A stretch of DNA of 64,000 nucleotides from CAVTQY01 sp963736975 (GCA_963736975.1 CAVTQY010000001.1:3100001-3164000), one strand, 5' to 3'. Shown: positions 1 through 8,511, numbered from the stretch's first letter. The notes: a model not told the origin generated them from the sequence alone. Numbers and translations are program-made.

Positions 1-2
1 AC

Positions 3-971
3 GATCCGGCGTTGGTGCGGCTGTTGCGCGCCCGCGGCGAGGAGACCGGCAGCGTCACGATCCTGCCCTACGGCGCCGTGACGCGCGGGTGCCTTGGCGA
101 GGAGCTGGCGGAACTCGGGCTGTTGCGCGAAGCCGGCGCCGTTGCCTTCACCGATGGCGGTCGCGCGATCGCCTCGGCGCGGCTGATGCGGACCGTGCTG
201 GCTTACGCCAGCGGCTTCGGCTGCCGGATCGTGCAGCATCCGGAGGAGCCGTCGCTCGCGACCGGCGGCGCGGCGACCGAGGGAGAGCTGGCCACACGTC
301 TCGGCCTGCCCGCCATTCCGGCGGCTGCCGAGGCGATCCAGGTGGCGCGGGATATCCGGCTGGTCGCACTTTCCGGCGGGGCGGTTCACTTCTCGCCGGT
401 ATCCACCGCCGAGGCGCTCGATCTGATTCGCCGCGCCAAGGCGGACGGGCTGGCGGTGACGTGCGATACGGCGCCGCCTTATTTCGACCTCAACGAAACC
501 GCGATTGGCGAATTCCGCACCTATGCCAAGCTGTCACCGCCGCTGCGGGCAGAAGCCGACCGGCGGGCAGTGCTGGCCGCGCTGGCGGACGGGACGATCG
601 ATGCCATCGGTTCGGACCACCAGCCGAGAGATGCGGACGACAAACGGCTGCCCTTCGCGCAGGCAACGCCGGGAGGCACGGGGCTCGCCACTCTCCTCGG
701 TGTGACGCTGGCGCAGGTGCATGGCGGCGCTCTCACCCTGGCGCGGGCGATCGATCTGCTGACTGCGCGACCCGCGGTGCTGCTCGGGGTAGCGGCGGGG
801 CGGTTGGCGAAAGGTGCCCCGGCGGATCTGTGCCTGTTCCATCCGGAACGGATCTGGCGGGTGGAAGCGGGACGCATGCCGGGCAAGGCGCAGAACACGC
901 CGTTCGACGGAAGGCCGCTGGAGGGGCGGGTGCTGGGCACCTGGAAGGCCGGGCGACGCGTCTTCGGCTAG
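3..971 (+). CDS. pyrC: Dihydroorotase, 5' end outside window
   Basis: Interconverts carbamoyl-aspartate and dihydroorotate, the third step of pyrimidine synthesis, in the cytoplasm. The frame is open from base 3 (residues DPAL before the first TTG), so the gene starts upstream of the window; about 322 residues of a roughly 430-residue type I enzyme remain. Visible amidohydrolase features are the late GSDHQPRD motif with the catalytic Asp, the KLSPPLR segment, and the C-terminal KAQNTPFDGR stretch typical of this family. The N-terminal HxH metal site lies outside the window. The order with plsY, dprA and topA further on is common in alphaproteobacteria. Identity is secure; it could be a non-catalytic PyrC-like paralogue paired with PyrB, which cannot be judged without the N-terminus. 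Confidence 0.88.
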   Translation, partial: DPALVRLLRARGEETGSVTILPYGAVTRGCLGEELAELGLLREAGAVAFTDGGRAIASARLMRTVLAYASGFGCRIVQHPEEPSLATGGAATEGELATRLGLPAIPAAAEAIQVARDIRLVALSGGAVHFSPVSTAEALDLIRRAKADGLAVTCDTAPPYFDLNETAIGEFRTYAKLSPPLRAEADRRAVLAALADGTIDAIGSDHQPRDADDKRLPFAQATPGGTGLATLLGVTLAQVHGGALTLARAIDLLTARPAVLLGVAAGRLAKGAPADLCLFHPERIWRVEAGRMPGKAQNTPFDGRPLEGRVLGTWKAGRRVFG

Positions 972-1132
972 CGACACTCCGGCGCCTGCCAAGGGTCCAG
1001 CAGCATGATGCCTGCCCGGGAGAAATCCGCCGTGTTGCAGGTAACCACGCCAAGCCCATGCACCAGTGCTGACGCCGCAAGCAAAGCGTCCGGACCGGCG
1101 TAGGTGTAGCGAGCTTGGCGCGGAACGCAGGA
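968..1132 (-). pseudogene. PIN-domain (VapC-type) toxin remnant
   Basis: About 54 codons read on the minus strand and end in TAG, sharing the CTAG tetramer with the pyrC stop. The last part reads GPDALLAASALVHG, then VVTCNTADFSR, then GIMLLDPW. This is the usual C-terminal third of a VapC ribonuclease toxin (last acidic residue in T-x-N-x-x-DF). An in-frame TAA at 1133-1135 and no start codon or upstream PIN core show that only a C-terminal fragment survives. No antitoxin is adjacent. The call rests on motif recognition over a short stretch. Confidence 0.55.
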
Positions 1133-1361
1133 TTAGTATTAATCGGCGGTCAGCCCGGGTGGCGAGGCGTCAGACCGGCGGCGGCGTCGTGAGCGATGAG
1201 CGAGGGCGCGCATCTCGTCCGCTATGACGCGATGCGGGGCGGCGTTCCTGTGAGGCGTAGCCGGCCACTGTGGACGGCCCGCGCCGTGGCGATTCTGCCG
1301 GGTGTGATCTCCTTCACTGCCTGCCCTGCTGGGACGGGGTAGCTACCCCGGCAGGGGGACC

Positions 1362-1538
1362 ATGCAGATGAACGTAGATGACCTTCGGCAGCGCGCTTGG
1401 CAAATGCGGGAGTTGGCGCTTTTCGTTTCCGATGAACGAGCACGCCAGGATGCACAGTTGCTGGAGGTGCATTACCAGCAGGCGGCCAACGCACTCGAAC
1501 AGGCTACCTTTGTGAGATCGGCGCGGTCGGTGCGATAA
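1362..1538 (+). CDS. Small hypothetical protein, 58 aa
   Basis: A 58-residue ORF starts at ATG 1362 behind a strong ribosome binding site (AGGGGGA, 6 nt upstream). The product is hydrophilic and rich in Gln, Glu, Arg and Ala (MQMNVDDLRQRAWQ at the start). It is predicted to be mostly helical with no membrane segment or signal peptide. I do not recognise a family. It sits alone in about 850 bp between the toxin remnant and the PepSY gene, and a minus-strand terminator begins 10 bp after its stop. Support is the ribosome binding site and protein-like composition; a chance ORF remains possible. Confidence 0.4.
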   Translation: MQMNVDDLRQRAWQMRELALFVSDERARQDAQLLEVHYQQAANALEQATFVRSARSVR

Positions 1539-1548
1539 ACCACCGGCC

Positions 1549-1578
1549 AAAAAAGCCCCCCGCCCGAAGGCGAAGGGC
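1549..1578 (-). terminator. Intrinsic terminator, minus strand
   Basis: Read on the minus strand, a 10-bp stem (GCCCTTCGCC / GGCGGGGGGC, with two G-T pairs) closes a TTCG tetraloop and is followed directly by six T. This is textbook rho-independent structure. No convincing minus-strand gene lies just upstream of it (1580-1830), so the transcript it ends is unknown. The plus strand has no T-run after the hairpin. Confidence 0.7.
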
Positions 1579-1825
1579 CAAATTGTAAGGACACAACGGA
1601 GCGCCGCGTCGTGTTCGGGGAGGAACGTGCGTGTTGACCACGGCAGCGGGCGCGCCTGTTAGGCACATTCCGTCATAGCGCCGCCTGTGACGCGACAGCC
1701 AAGGGTAGTCGTGCGGCGGTATTAAGACCGTTTCTGGGCACGACCTTAAAGTGGAAACCGGGTCAAGTCTTCTCCGTTGCTGAAATTCCACTCCCAATGT
1801 GGAAACTGCACGGAAGGAGAATTTA

Positions 1826-2413
1826 ATGCCCGCTATGCGCTTCATCCCGGGGATAGCAGCGATACTGCTGACGACTGCGGTCGCTCAGGCGCAAACCGAG
1901 GCGACCTGTCCTGTTACCTCCTGCGCGGCGCCACGCGTGACCACGATATCCAGCGGGGTGCGCCAGGCCGAGCAGGTAAAACTGACGGTCACGGATGCAA
2001 TCGCGCTCGCGGAGCAGCATGCCGGCGGGAAGGTTGTGCAGGCGAGCCTACTGCTGCGGGGCGGCAACGCCAGCTATACCGTGGTGGCGCTGCCGAATGT
2101 CGGGGAGGTGTGGCGGGGCAGTGTGGATGCGAACTCCGGCACTCTTATCGACGAGCGTGTGACGCCGTTGAAGGATGCGGCGGCGACCGATCAGGTCGAC
2201 CCGACCAAGGCCAAGCTGGCGGAACAGGCGAGGCTGCCGCTGCTCCAGGCGGTGGAGCGAGCCGAGGTCAAGTCTGGCGGACGGGTATTCGATGCCAGCC
2301 TGGAGAACGCCAATGGCCGTCCGGTCTATCAAATGCAGGTGGCGCGCTACGATGATGTGGAGGATCTCGTGGTGGACCCGGCCGATGGCGCGGTGACCCT
2401 GGCGGCGGACTGA
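1826..2413 (+). CDS. Secreted protein with two PepSY domains
   Basis: Predicted periplasmic protein of 195 residues. A signal peptide (residues 1 to about 22, hydrophobic core IAAILLTTAVA, then QAQ) is followed by a short Cys-containing segment (CPVTSC) and two PepSY-type repeats, at about 52-110 (TVTDAIALAEQHAGGKV) and 125-190 (LPLLQAVERAEVKSGG). PepSY domains are thought to act as inhibitory or binding modules in extracytoplasmic proteins. ATG 1826 is chosen over the in-frame ATG at 1799 because of the GGAAGGAG site 8 nt upstream and because it puts the signal peptide at the N-terminus. It appears monocistronic. No partner sensor or oxidoreductase is adjacent, so the substrate is unknown. 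Confidence 0.8.
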   Translation: MPAMRFIPGIAAILLTTAVAQAQTEATCPVTSCAAPRVTTISSGVRQAEQVKLTVTDAIALAEQHAGGKVVQASLLLRGGNASYTVVALPNVGEVWRGSVDANSGTLIDERVTPLKDAAATDQVDPTKAKLAEQARLPLLQAVERAEVKSGGRVFDASLENANGRPVYQMQVARYDDVEDLVVDPADGAVTLAAD

Positions 2414-2760
2414 CCGCCTTTGCCTGACGATCCCGAGGCCGAGGCGCGGATGCGAGCCTGGCGGTCAAGCTGCGCGACAACCGCCACATCGATGATTTCC
2501 GACCCTGGAAGGGCGCGGGCTGACAGCGTGTTCCGGTTGTTCAATGAAACCGCGCCACCATCGCTGGCGAGCGATCGCGTCCGAATGGCGAAACTGCTGC
2601 GCCGGCACTCGCCGACATTCAAGGATTGTCCGCTCGATGGCCTGCGCGGGGCCGTACTCTATGCAACGCCCAAGTTACTGATTCTGCTCCCCCAAGCGAC
2701 CCGGCGTTACTGCCGCCCTCCCCTCTTGCATGGTACGGCTATTTCCACTATTCTAGAAAG
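2414..2760 (+). other. Intergenic region before the arsenic operon
   Basis: This 347-bp stretch has no gene I can support. Open frames here lack a ribosome binding site and family resemblance. The last 20 bases hold the arsR promoter area: a TTTC/GAAA inverted pair at 2742-2745 and 2756-2759 surrounds a TCTAGA palindrome directly before the arsR ATG. This could be an ArsR operator, but the arms are short. Confidence 0.3.
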
Positions 2761-3111
2761 ATGGAAAAATCAGACGCCCTCGCTGCTTTGGCCGCCCTCG
2801 CGCAGGAATCCCGCCTCGACGTGTTCCGACTGCTTGTGCAGGCCGGTGCTGAGGGAATGCCCGCCGGTCAGATCGGCGAGCGATTGGGCCTGCCGTCCGC
2901 TACGCTGTCATTTCACCTGAACCACCTGAAGCAATCCGGTCTGGCGAAGTGCCGCCGCGAAAGCCGCTCGCTCATCTATACGGCCGAATATGCCGCCATG
3001 AACGGGCTGCTCGCCTATCTCACCGAAAACTGCTGTCAGGGCGACCCGTCGGCATGCGGCGTCGATCTCTGCACCCCGGAAACCCGTTTTGGAAGGAGTT
3101 GTCCGCCATGA
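2761..3111 (+). CDS. arsR: ArsR-family arsenite-responsive repressor
   Basis: A 116-residue winged-helix repressor that should release DNA on binding As(III), inducing the operon behind it. The helix-turn-helix is at residues 34-62 (MPAGQIGERLGLPSATLSF). Cys residues 91, 92 and 99, just after the last helix (ENCC...AC), resemble the C-terminal Cys triad known for the Acidithiobacillus-type ArsR rather than the CxC site in the recognition helix of the E. coli protein. The start has little Shine-Dalgarno sequence (GAAAG), so it may be leaderless or weakly initiated. Its TGA overlaps the arsI ATG (ATGA), giving translational coupling. Confidence 0.9.
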   Translation: MEKSDALAALAALAQESRLDVFRLLVQAGAEGMPAGQIGERLGLPSATLSFHLNHLKQSGLAKCRRESRSLIYTAEYAAMNGLLAYLTENCCQGDPSACGVDLCTPETRFGRSCPP

Positions 3112-3623
3112 AGCGCCTGCACGTTCACGTCTCCGTCGATGATCTCGCGCACTCGGTCCGCTTTTACAGCACGCTTTTCGCAGCGCAGCCGAGTGTCACC
3201 AAATCCGATTACGCAAAATGGATGCTGGACGACCCGCGCGTGAATTTCGCGATCTCGACACGCAGCGGGCAGACCGGCCTCGATCATCTCGGCATTCAGG
3301 TCGAGAAGCCGGACGAACTGCACGAGGTTTACGGGCGGCTCAAGCAAGCGGATCGCCCGGTGCTGGAAGAAGGTGCCACGACGTGCTGCTACGCGCACTT
3401 GGAAAAGGCGTGGATTGCCGAACCGCAGGGGCTTGCGTGGGAAACGTTCCTGACACGCGGCGAAAGCAACGTCTACGGCGTCGATATCGATTTGACGCCT
3501 CTCATGGTTGGTGTCTGCTGCACAACGGAAAGACCGCAAGATGCGTGCTGCGCGCCAAAGCGTGAGCTTGCCGCCAATGCCACATGCTGCGGCCCGGAAA
3601 AGGAATCGGCTGCGGCTGCATGA
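3108..3623 (+). CDS. arsI: ArsI-type C-As lyase / arsenic-inducible glyoxalase-fold protein
   Basis: A vicinal-oxygen-chelate protein of 171 residues; family members demethylate methylarsenite using Fe(II) and O2. The sequence starts with KRLHVHVSV (metal ligand His8), has LDHLG (His60) and WETF (Glu112) as the likely other ligands, and carries the arsenic-binding vicinal pair Cys93-Cys94 (TTCCYAHLEK). A Cys-rich tail (CCTT, CCAP, CCGPE) may bind more As(III). It starts by ATGA overlap with arsR, with GGAAGGAG upstream, and its own TGA overlaps the next ATG. Family membership is clear; CadI-type naming is an alternative. Confidence 0.88.
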   Translation: MKRLHVHVSVDDLAHSVRFYSTLFAAQPSVTKSDYAKWMLDDPRVNFAISTRSGQTGLDHLGIQVEKPDELHEVYGRLKQADRPVLEEGATTCCYAHLEKAWIAEPQGLAWETFLTRGESNVYGVDIDLTPLMVGVCCTTERPQDACCAPKRELAANATCCGPEKESAAAA

Positions 3624-3733
3624 CACACGCGCCCTTCAACGTCCTCTTCTCCGCCTTGATCGTATCGCTCGCGCGTCGGGTCGAGGCTATCGGCCGAATG
3701 CGCCCCGATGCTGCAGAGGAACAGGCGTCGTGA
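3620..3733 (+). pseudogene. Stub of a low-molecular-weight phosphatase-type arsenate reductase
   Basis: A 37-codon ORF starts by ATGA overlap with arsI and reads MTHAPFNVLF. This is the N-terminal strand of LMW-PTP-type ArsC, but the CTGNSARS phosphate loop that should follow is absent. The last residues (ARRVEAIGRM) look like the C-terminal helix of the same family, so an internal deletion of roughly 100 codons would explain it. Neither the loop nor the catalytic Asp survives, so no reductase activity is possible. Its TGA overlaps the GTG of the next stub, which keeps the coupled operon layout. Confidence 0.6.
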
Positions 3734-3816
3734 GCGTCACGATCTATCACAACCCCGATTGCGGCACGTCGCGCAACGTCCTCGCCCTCAACCGTATTCC
3801 GAGGCCCACGCCATGA
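3730..3816 (+). pseudogene. Stub of a glutaredoxin-dependent arsenate reductase (ArsC)
   Basis: A 28-codon ORF with a GTG start reads VTIYHNPDCGTSRNV, the unmistakable N-terminus of thioredoxin-fold ArsC including the catalytic Cys in NPxCGTSRN. It then stops after NRIPRPTP, where a normal protein continues for another 110 or so residues. The TGA overlaps the ATG of acr3. The three arginines that bind arsenate are missing, so the product cannot work as a reductase. Confidence 0.75.
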
Positions 3817-4898
3817 GTGAAGCCGCAATCGTTACGCCGGGCAAAGCGCCCTCGATGGGAACGTTCGAGCGTTACCTGACGCTGTGGGTCGCGCTCTGCA
3901 TCGTCGTCGGTATCGCGCTCGGCCAGTTGGCCCCGCCCGTTTTTCATGCGCTTGGGGCGGCGACGGTTGCGCAGGTCAATTTGCCGGTCGCCGCGCTGGT
4001 CTGGTTGATGATCATTCCCATGCTGCTGAAGATTGGCCTCGCGGCGCTTGGACAAGTGAAGGAGCATTGGCGCGGCATCGCAGCGACGGTCGGCATCAAC
4101 TGGCTGGTGAAGCCGTTCTCGATGGCGGTACTCGGCTGGCTGTTCATCGCGCATCTCTTTCGGCCGTATCTGCCAGCCGGGCAGATCGACGGCTACATCG
4201 CCGGGTTGATCTTGCTGGCAGCGGCTCCCTGCACGGCCATGGTGTTCGTGTGGTCGAACCTTGTGGACGGCGAGCCGCATTTCACTCTGTCGCAAGTGGC
4301 GCTCAACGACACGATCATGGTCTTTGCGTTCGCGCCCCTTGTGGCGCTGCTGCTTGGCCTGTCCTCGATCATCGTGCCATGGGACACGCTCATTCTGTCC
4401 GTGGTGCTGTATATCGTCGTGCCGGTGATCGTTGCGCAGCTTTGGCGGCGGACACTCATAACGCAAGGCGGCCCGGCGGCACTTGCCCGCACGCTGCGGA
4501 AGCTTGCGCCGCTGTCCTTGTCGGCGTTGCTGCTAATGCTGGTGTTGCTGTTCGGTCTGCAAGGCGAGCAGATCATGCGTCAGCCGATTGTGATCGCGTT
4601 GCTCGCGGTGCCCATCGTGATACAAGTCTATTTCAATGCGGGGCTGGCTTACTGGCTGAACCGGAAGCTTGGTGTCGAGTGGTGTGTGGCCGGGCCGTCG
4701 GCGCTGATCGGCGCGAGCAATTTCTTCGAGCTGGCGGTGGCGACGGCGATTGCGCTGTTCGGCTTTCAGTCGGGTGCCGCGCTCTCAACGGTCGTCGGCG
4801 TGCTGGTGGAAGTGCCAGTTATGTTGTCGGTCGTTCATATCGTGCGCCGCTCGCGCGCGTGGTATGAACGGGGCCGGTTTGCTGTGCAAAATTCCTGA
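3813..4898 (+). CDS. acr3: Acr3-family arsenite efflux permease
   Basis: An inner-membrane As(III) exporter of 361 residues with about ten transmembrane helices (BART superfamily). Diagnostic motifs are AAAPCTAMVFVWS, with the conserved Cys of helix 4, and GASNFFELAVATAIALFG in helix 9. The ATG at 3813 overlaps the stop of the ArsC stub. A longer in-frame reading from 3708 adds only a non-membrane tail and is not used. With ArsR and ArsI it leaves a system that can sense, demethylate and export trivalent arsenicals but has no local enzyme to reduce arsenate. Confidence 0.93.
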   Translation: MSEAAIVTPGKAPSMGTFERYLTLWVALCIVVGIALGQLAPPVFHALGAATVAQVNLPVAALVWLMIIPMLLKIGLAALGQVKEHWRGIAATVGINWLVKPFSMAVLGWLFIAHLFRPYLPAGQIDGYIAGLILLAAAPCTAMVFVWSNLVDGEPHFTLSQVALNDTIMVFAFAPLVALLLGLSSIIVPWDTLILSVVLYIVVPVIVAQLWRRTLITQGGPAALARTLRKLAPLSLSALLLMLVLLFGLQGEQIMRQPIVIALLAVPIVIQVYFNAGLAYWLNRKLGVEWCVAGPSALIGASNFFELAVATAIALFGFQSGAALSTVVGVLVEVPVMLSVVHIVRRSRAWYERGRFAVQNS

Positions 4899-5011
4899 TT
4901 TTATCCATCGCGACCCAGACCGCAGCCGTCGTCGGCGAACACGCTGGCGGATGGCGCGGAGTAAGCACACCCGCTGCGGCGTCCACGTAGACGCTCAAGG
5001 GAGAACACACG

Positions 5012-6052
5012 ATGACGTTTTCATGGAAACCGACCGCTGCCGCTCTGATGCGCCTGATTATCGCTCTGTTGATCGGATTTCTTTACGTCCTGCCCCGAGC
5101 CCTTCTCGGAGCGGCGCCGGCGGCACCGTTCGCGCTTGAGCGCACCATTGCACTGAAGGGTGTAACCGGTCGCATCGATCACCTGGCGGTCGATCTCGGC
5201 CGCAAACGCCTGTTCGTTGCCGAGCTCGGCAACAATACGGTGGACGTGATCGATCTTGCGGGGGGAGCCGTGATGCATCGCATCGAAGGCCTCAAACAGC
5301 CGCAAGGCGTCGCCTACGCGCCAGACACTGATGTGTTGGCTATTGCGAATGCCGGCGATGGATCGGTGCGCCTGTTCCACGGCGTGGATCTGGCGGCTGC
5401 GGGCATGCTCGACCTCGGCGAGGACGCCGACAATATCCGGCTCGATACGCACACGGGAAACCTGGTGGTGGGCTACGGAAGCGGCGGACTCGCCGTGATC
5501 GATCCGGCGAAGGCCTCGTTCATAAGCCGCTTTCCGCTGTCGGCGCATCCCGAGGGCTTTCAGCTGGACCCGGATCACCGCCGCGCCTTCGTCAACGTGC
5601 CGGATGCGCGCCAGATCGCTGTCGTCGATATGGCTTCCGGCCGGCAGACGGCGAGCTGGCGAGTGCCGGATGATCTTCGCGCCAATTTTCCTATGGGGCG
5701 CGACGTGGCGCACGCCGTGATCGCCGTGGTTTTTCGCAATCCCGCGCGCCTCGTCACTTTCGACATGAACACCGGGAAGCCGATCAACACCCTCGCGGCC
5801 TGCGGGGACGCTGATGATGTCTTCTTCGACGCCAAACGCCGCCGCATCTACGTCAGCTGTGGCGACGGCAGCGTGGATGTCTGGCAACACGACGGCTCCG
5901 GGTATCGTCACATGAATTCGTTCAAGACGGCCTCCGGCGCTCGCACGTCGCTTTTTGTCCCTGACCTTGATCGGCTATTCGTTGCGGCCCGCGCGGGTTT
6001 TTTCGGATTGGGTTCGGACGCTGCCGTTCTGGCGTTGCGGCCGGTGGACTGA
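5012..6052 (+). CDS. Secreted YncE-like beta-propeller protein
   Basis: A 346-residue exported protein. An N-terminal hydrophobic segment (residues 12-33, LMRLIIALLIGFLYVLP) serves as signal peptide or anchor. It is followed by about seven repeats of the YVTN/NHL type, such as RKRLFVAELGNNTVDVIDL, GVAYAPDTDVLAIANAGDGS and RRAFVNVPDARQIAVVD. Such propellers bind ligands or partner proteins in the periplasm, and the substrate cannot be told. GGGAGAA lies 9 nt before the ATG. It is 113 bp downstream of acr3 on the same strand and may be read with it, but a link to arsenic is not shown. Confidence 0.8.
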   Translation: MTFSWKPTAAALMRLIIALLIGFLYVLPRALLGAAPAAPFALERTIALKGVTGRIDHLAVDLGRKRLFVAELGNNTVDVIDLAGGAVMHRIEGLKQPQGVAYAPDTDVLAIANAGDGSVRLFHGVDLAAAGMLDLGEDADNIRLDTHTGNLVVGYGSGGLAVIDPAKASFISRFPLSAHPEGFQLDPDHRRAFVNVPDARQIAVVDMASGRQTASWRVPDDLRANFPMGRDVAHAVIAVVFRNPARLVTFDMNTGKPINTLAACGDADDVFFDAKRRRIYVSCGDGSVDVWQHDGSGYRHMNSFKTASGARTSLFVPDLDRLFVAARAGFFGLGSDAAVLALRPVD

Positions 6053-6198
6053 GAACCTGTCGGCGCATAAAATCGGTATCATGACGAGTTCGCGCAAGAC
6101 GAAGCGAAGTATTATCAGAAGCACAATCATACCGCCCCAAAACATTCGCGAGCGGTGCGAATCTCTCTTGAATTACGCAACGTGAGGGGCGGGTGAAC

Positions 6199-6363
6199 CT
6201 ACGGTTTGCCCGCGGCGCGCTGGAGCTTCTTCGTATAATAATAACAGGCAACCGGGGGGACGGACTCCGCCCAGCGACGGACTGCCGCATTCGCCCGGAG
6301 TCCCTTACGAAGTTCGGAGACAACATTGGTGTCGATCAGCCAACCGCGTATCGCGGCCGTCAC
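6199..6363 (-). pseudogene. VapC-type toxin, N-terminal remnant
   Basis: A GTG start overlaps the antitoxin TGA (GTGA). The 54-codon frame reads WLIDTNVVSELRKG, the first catalytic Asp strand of PIN-domain toxins, then AAVRRWAESVPP, and ends at a TAG. The remaining two thirds with the other acidic residues are gone, so the toxin is dead. It forms a decayed pair with the Phd-type gene upstream. Confidence 0.7.
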
Positions 6364-6663
6364 GCCTCCGGATCCGGCATTGCACCTGCCGGAGCGGGCT
6401 CGCGAAGCGGTGCGTCTTCAAGCTGCTCCAGGGGCGCCAACGGGCTATCGGCAAGCAGCGCCGCCAAATCGGTGCTGGCTGCCGCTGGGGCCAAGCGCGC
6501 ATAGTCCTCGGCTGACAGAACCACCACAGCCTGCCGTCCAGGCACGCTCACCCGCTGGCCCGCTCTCGCGCGCTCGCCGTACCAGTTCGCTGAACCGGGC
6601 CTTGGCGTCTTCGAGCTTCCAGTCCGACCATGGCCCGGGAGGATGTCCCAGGGGCGTCAACAT
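6360..6663 (-). pseudogene. Phd/YefM-type antitoxin, frameshifted
   Basis: Two overlapping minus-strand frames together make one Phd-family antitoxin. The first, from ATG 6663, reads WKLEDAKARFSELVRRARE; the second reads VPGRQAVVVLSAEDYARL. They join by a frameshift near 6555, which removes the normal link between DNA-binding domain and toxin-binding tail. The stop overlaps the start of the vapC remnant. Both members of this locus are therefore inactive as read. Confidence 0.7.
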
Positions 6664-6726
6664 AGGAGTTCCATCTGACCAATCTGGTCTGATTACGGTC
6701 AAAGGGACGTTGCCCGGCAACTTGAA

Positions 6727-7311
6727 ATGAGCATGACTCCTTGGCTCTTTATTTTCCTTGGCTACCTGCTCGGTTCGATACCGTTCGGCCTGTTGCTTAC
6801 GCGTGCCGCTGGCCTGGGCGATATCCGCCAGGTCGGGTCGGGAAACATCGGCGCCACCAACGTGCTGCGTACCGGGCGCAGGGGTCTGGCCGCGGCGACG
6901 CTGGTACTTGACGCCGCGAAGGGTGTGGCGGCCGTATTGCTCTCAGGCTGGCTCGGCGGACCACAGGCGGGATTGTGGTCCGGCGGCGGCGCGGTGCTGG
7001 GGCACTTGTTTCCGGTCTGGCTCAGCTTCCGCGGCGGCAAGGGCGTTGCCACCGGGCTGAGCGTGTTGCTCGCCGCCGCGTGGCCGGTGGGCGCAGCGGC
7101 GTGCGCCACGTGGCTGGTGGTGGCGGCGTTGTGGCGCCGATCCTCGCTCGCCGCGCTATCGGCGTTCGCGCTGGCCCCGCTATTCGCCTGGGCCCTGGCC
7201 GGCCGCGGCACCGTTTACTTCTCCTTGGCGATCGCCGTGCTCGTCTATGCGCGGCACCACGCGAATATCCGCCGTCTGCTCGCCGGAACCGAGCCCCGGA
7301 TCGGCGCCTAA
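6727..7311 (+). CDS. plsY: Acyl-phosphate:glycerol-3-phosphate acyltransferase PlsY
   Basis: Makes lysophosphatidate from acyl-phosphate and glycerol-3-phosphate at the inner membrane, the first step of phospholipid synthesis. The 194-residue protein has five or so membrane helices and the family motifs GYLLGSIPFG (1), GSGNIGATNVLR (2) and FRGGKGVATG (3). It is followed after 26 bp by dprA on the same strand, and topA follows that, matching the usual alphaproteobacterial cluster with pyrC upstream. Start ATG 6727; no strong Shine-Dalgarno sequence is visible (ACTTGAAATG). Confidence 0.95.
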   Translation: MSMTPWLFIFLGYLLGSIPFGLLLTRAAGLGDIRQVGSGNIGATNVLRTGRRGLAAATLVLDAAKGVAAVLLSGWLGGPQAGLWSGGGAVLGHLFPVWLSFRGGKGVATGLSVLLAAAWPVGAAACATWLVVAALWRRSSLAALSAFALAPLFAWALAGRGTVYFSLAIAVLVYARHHANIRRLLAGTEPRIGA

Positions 7312-7337
7312 CGACACTCTCGGAAAGGACCTCACCG

Positions 7338-8475
7338 ATGCGCCGCTCATCCGGCGAGACGCACGGTCGCGACCACCTGCGCCTCGCCCGCACCGAAGGC
7401 GTGGGGCCGATCGCCTACCGGCGTCTCATTAGCCGCTATGGCTCTCCTCTCGCGGCCATCGAGGCGCTGCCTACCCTCGCCCGCTCGGGCGGCCGGACGG
7501 CTCCGCCCCGGGTCCTCACTGTCTCCGACGCGGAGCGCGAGCTGGAACTTCTGGCAAAGCTGGGTGGCCGGCTTCTGGTGTTCGGGGAGACTGATTATCC
7601 GCCTTTTCTGGCGCTGCTCGAGGATGCGCCGCCGGTGCTGCAAATGCTCGGCGATCCCGCGATTCTCCCTGGCCGTGCGGTCGCCGTCGTGGGCGGGCGC
7701 AATGCCTCGGCGAACGGAAGACGGATGGCCGAGACCTTGGCCGAGGAGTTGGCGACCGCCGGGCTTGCTGTCGTGTCCGGCCTTGCGCGTGGCATCGATG
7801 CCGCCGCGCATGAAGGCGCACTTCGGACCGGTCGGACTATCGCGGCAATTGCCGGCGGGCTCGATTGCCCCTACCCGCCCGAGCATCATGAGCTGCATCG
7901 CCGGTACGGGTGCCGTGCTGACGGAAGCGCCGCTCGGCATGGTGCCGCAGTCACGGCATTTCCCCCGCCGCAACCGGATCATCGCCGGGCTTGCGCTCGG
8001 CGTGGTGGTCGTCGAGGCGGCGTTGCGCTCCGGCAGCCTGATCACGGCGCGCATTGCACAGGAGGCCGGGCGGGAGCTGTTCGCGGTCCCCGGCTCGCCG
8101 TTGGACCCGCGCGCACGGGGCTCCAACGACATCATTCGTCAAGGCGGTCATCTCACTGAAACAGCGCAAGACGTGCTGGAAAACCTGCCGGATCACCCGT
8201 TTCGCCTGGGACTCGCCCGCGACCCGCTGTTCGCCCGCGCCGGTGTCATGTTGGCGGAGGAGGCCGCCGATCCCATCGAGCCAGCCTCCCCGTCCGAGCT
8301 TCCACAAGCTCGCTCACGGGTCGCTGACCTGCTTGGGGCCTCTCCGACCGCCGTTGACGATCTCGTCCGTAAGTCCCAGTTGTCCTCGGCTGCCGTGATG
8401 GCGGCCCTGCTGGAACTTGAACTTGCCGGCCGGATCGAGCACCTGCCGGGGCAGCGGGTGGCGTTGCTATCCTGA
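7338..8475 (+). pseudogene. dprA: DNA-processing protein DprA, frameshifted
   Basis: DprA loads RecA on incoming single-stranded DNA during transformation. The N-terminal part in the first frame has a helix-hairpin-helix-like region (LRLARTEGVGPIAYRRL) and the Rossmann core (VAVVGGRNAS, VVSGLARGIDAAAHEGAL, YPPEHHELH). The reading then moves to another frame with IAGTGAVLTEAPLG, RRNRIIAGLALGVVVVEA and the winged-helix C-terminus. The break is near 7893, where an 8-nt loss between two ATCGCC copies would fit. ATG 7338 has GGAAAGGA upstream. Both halves are fully conserved, so a sequencing error is as likely as real loss. Confidence 0.85.
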
Positions 8476-8511
8476 TCCGCCGACCACGTGAGGACCCAGG
8501 CTTAGCTTTGC

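Noticed and set aside
1504..1845. 113-codon minus-strand ORF upstream of the PepSY gene
   Set aside because: It runs through the intrinsic terminator, has no ribosome binding site, and its translation is Arg/Pro-rich without family resemblance.
2420..2920. 166-codon plus-strand ORF overlapping arsR
   Set aside because: It overlaps a clear ArsR in another frame and has no recognisable motif.
3036..4466. Long minus-strand ORFs antisense to the arsenic operon
   Set aside because: They are composition shadows of arsI and acr3, with His/Arg/Asp-rich non-protein-like translations.
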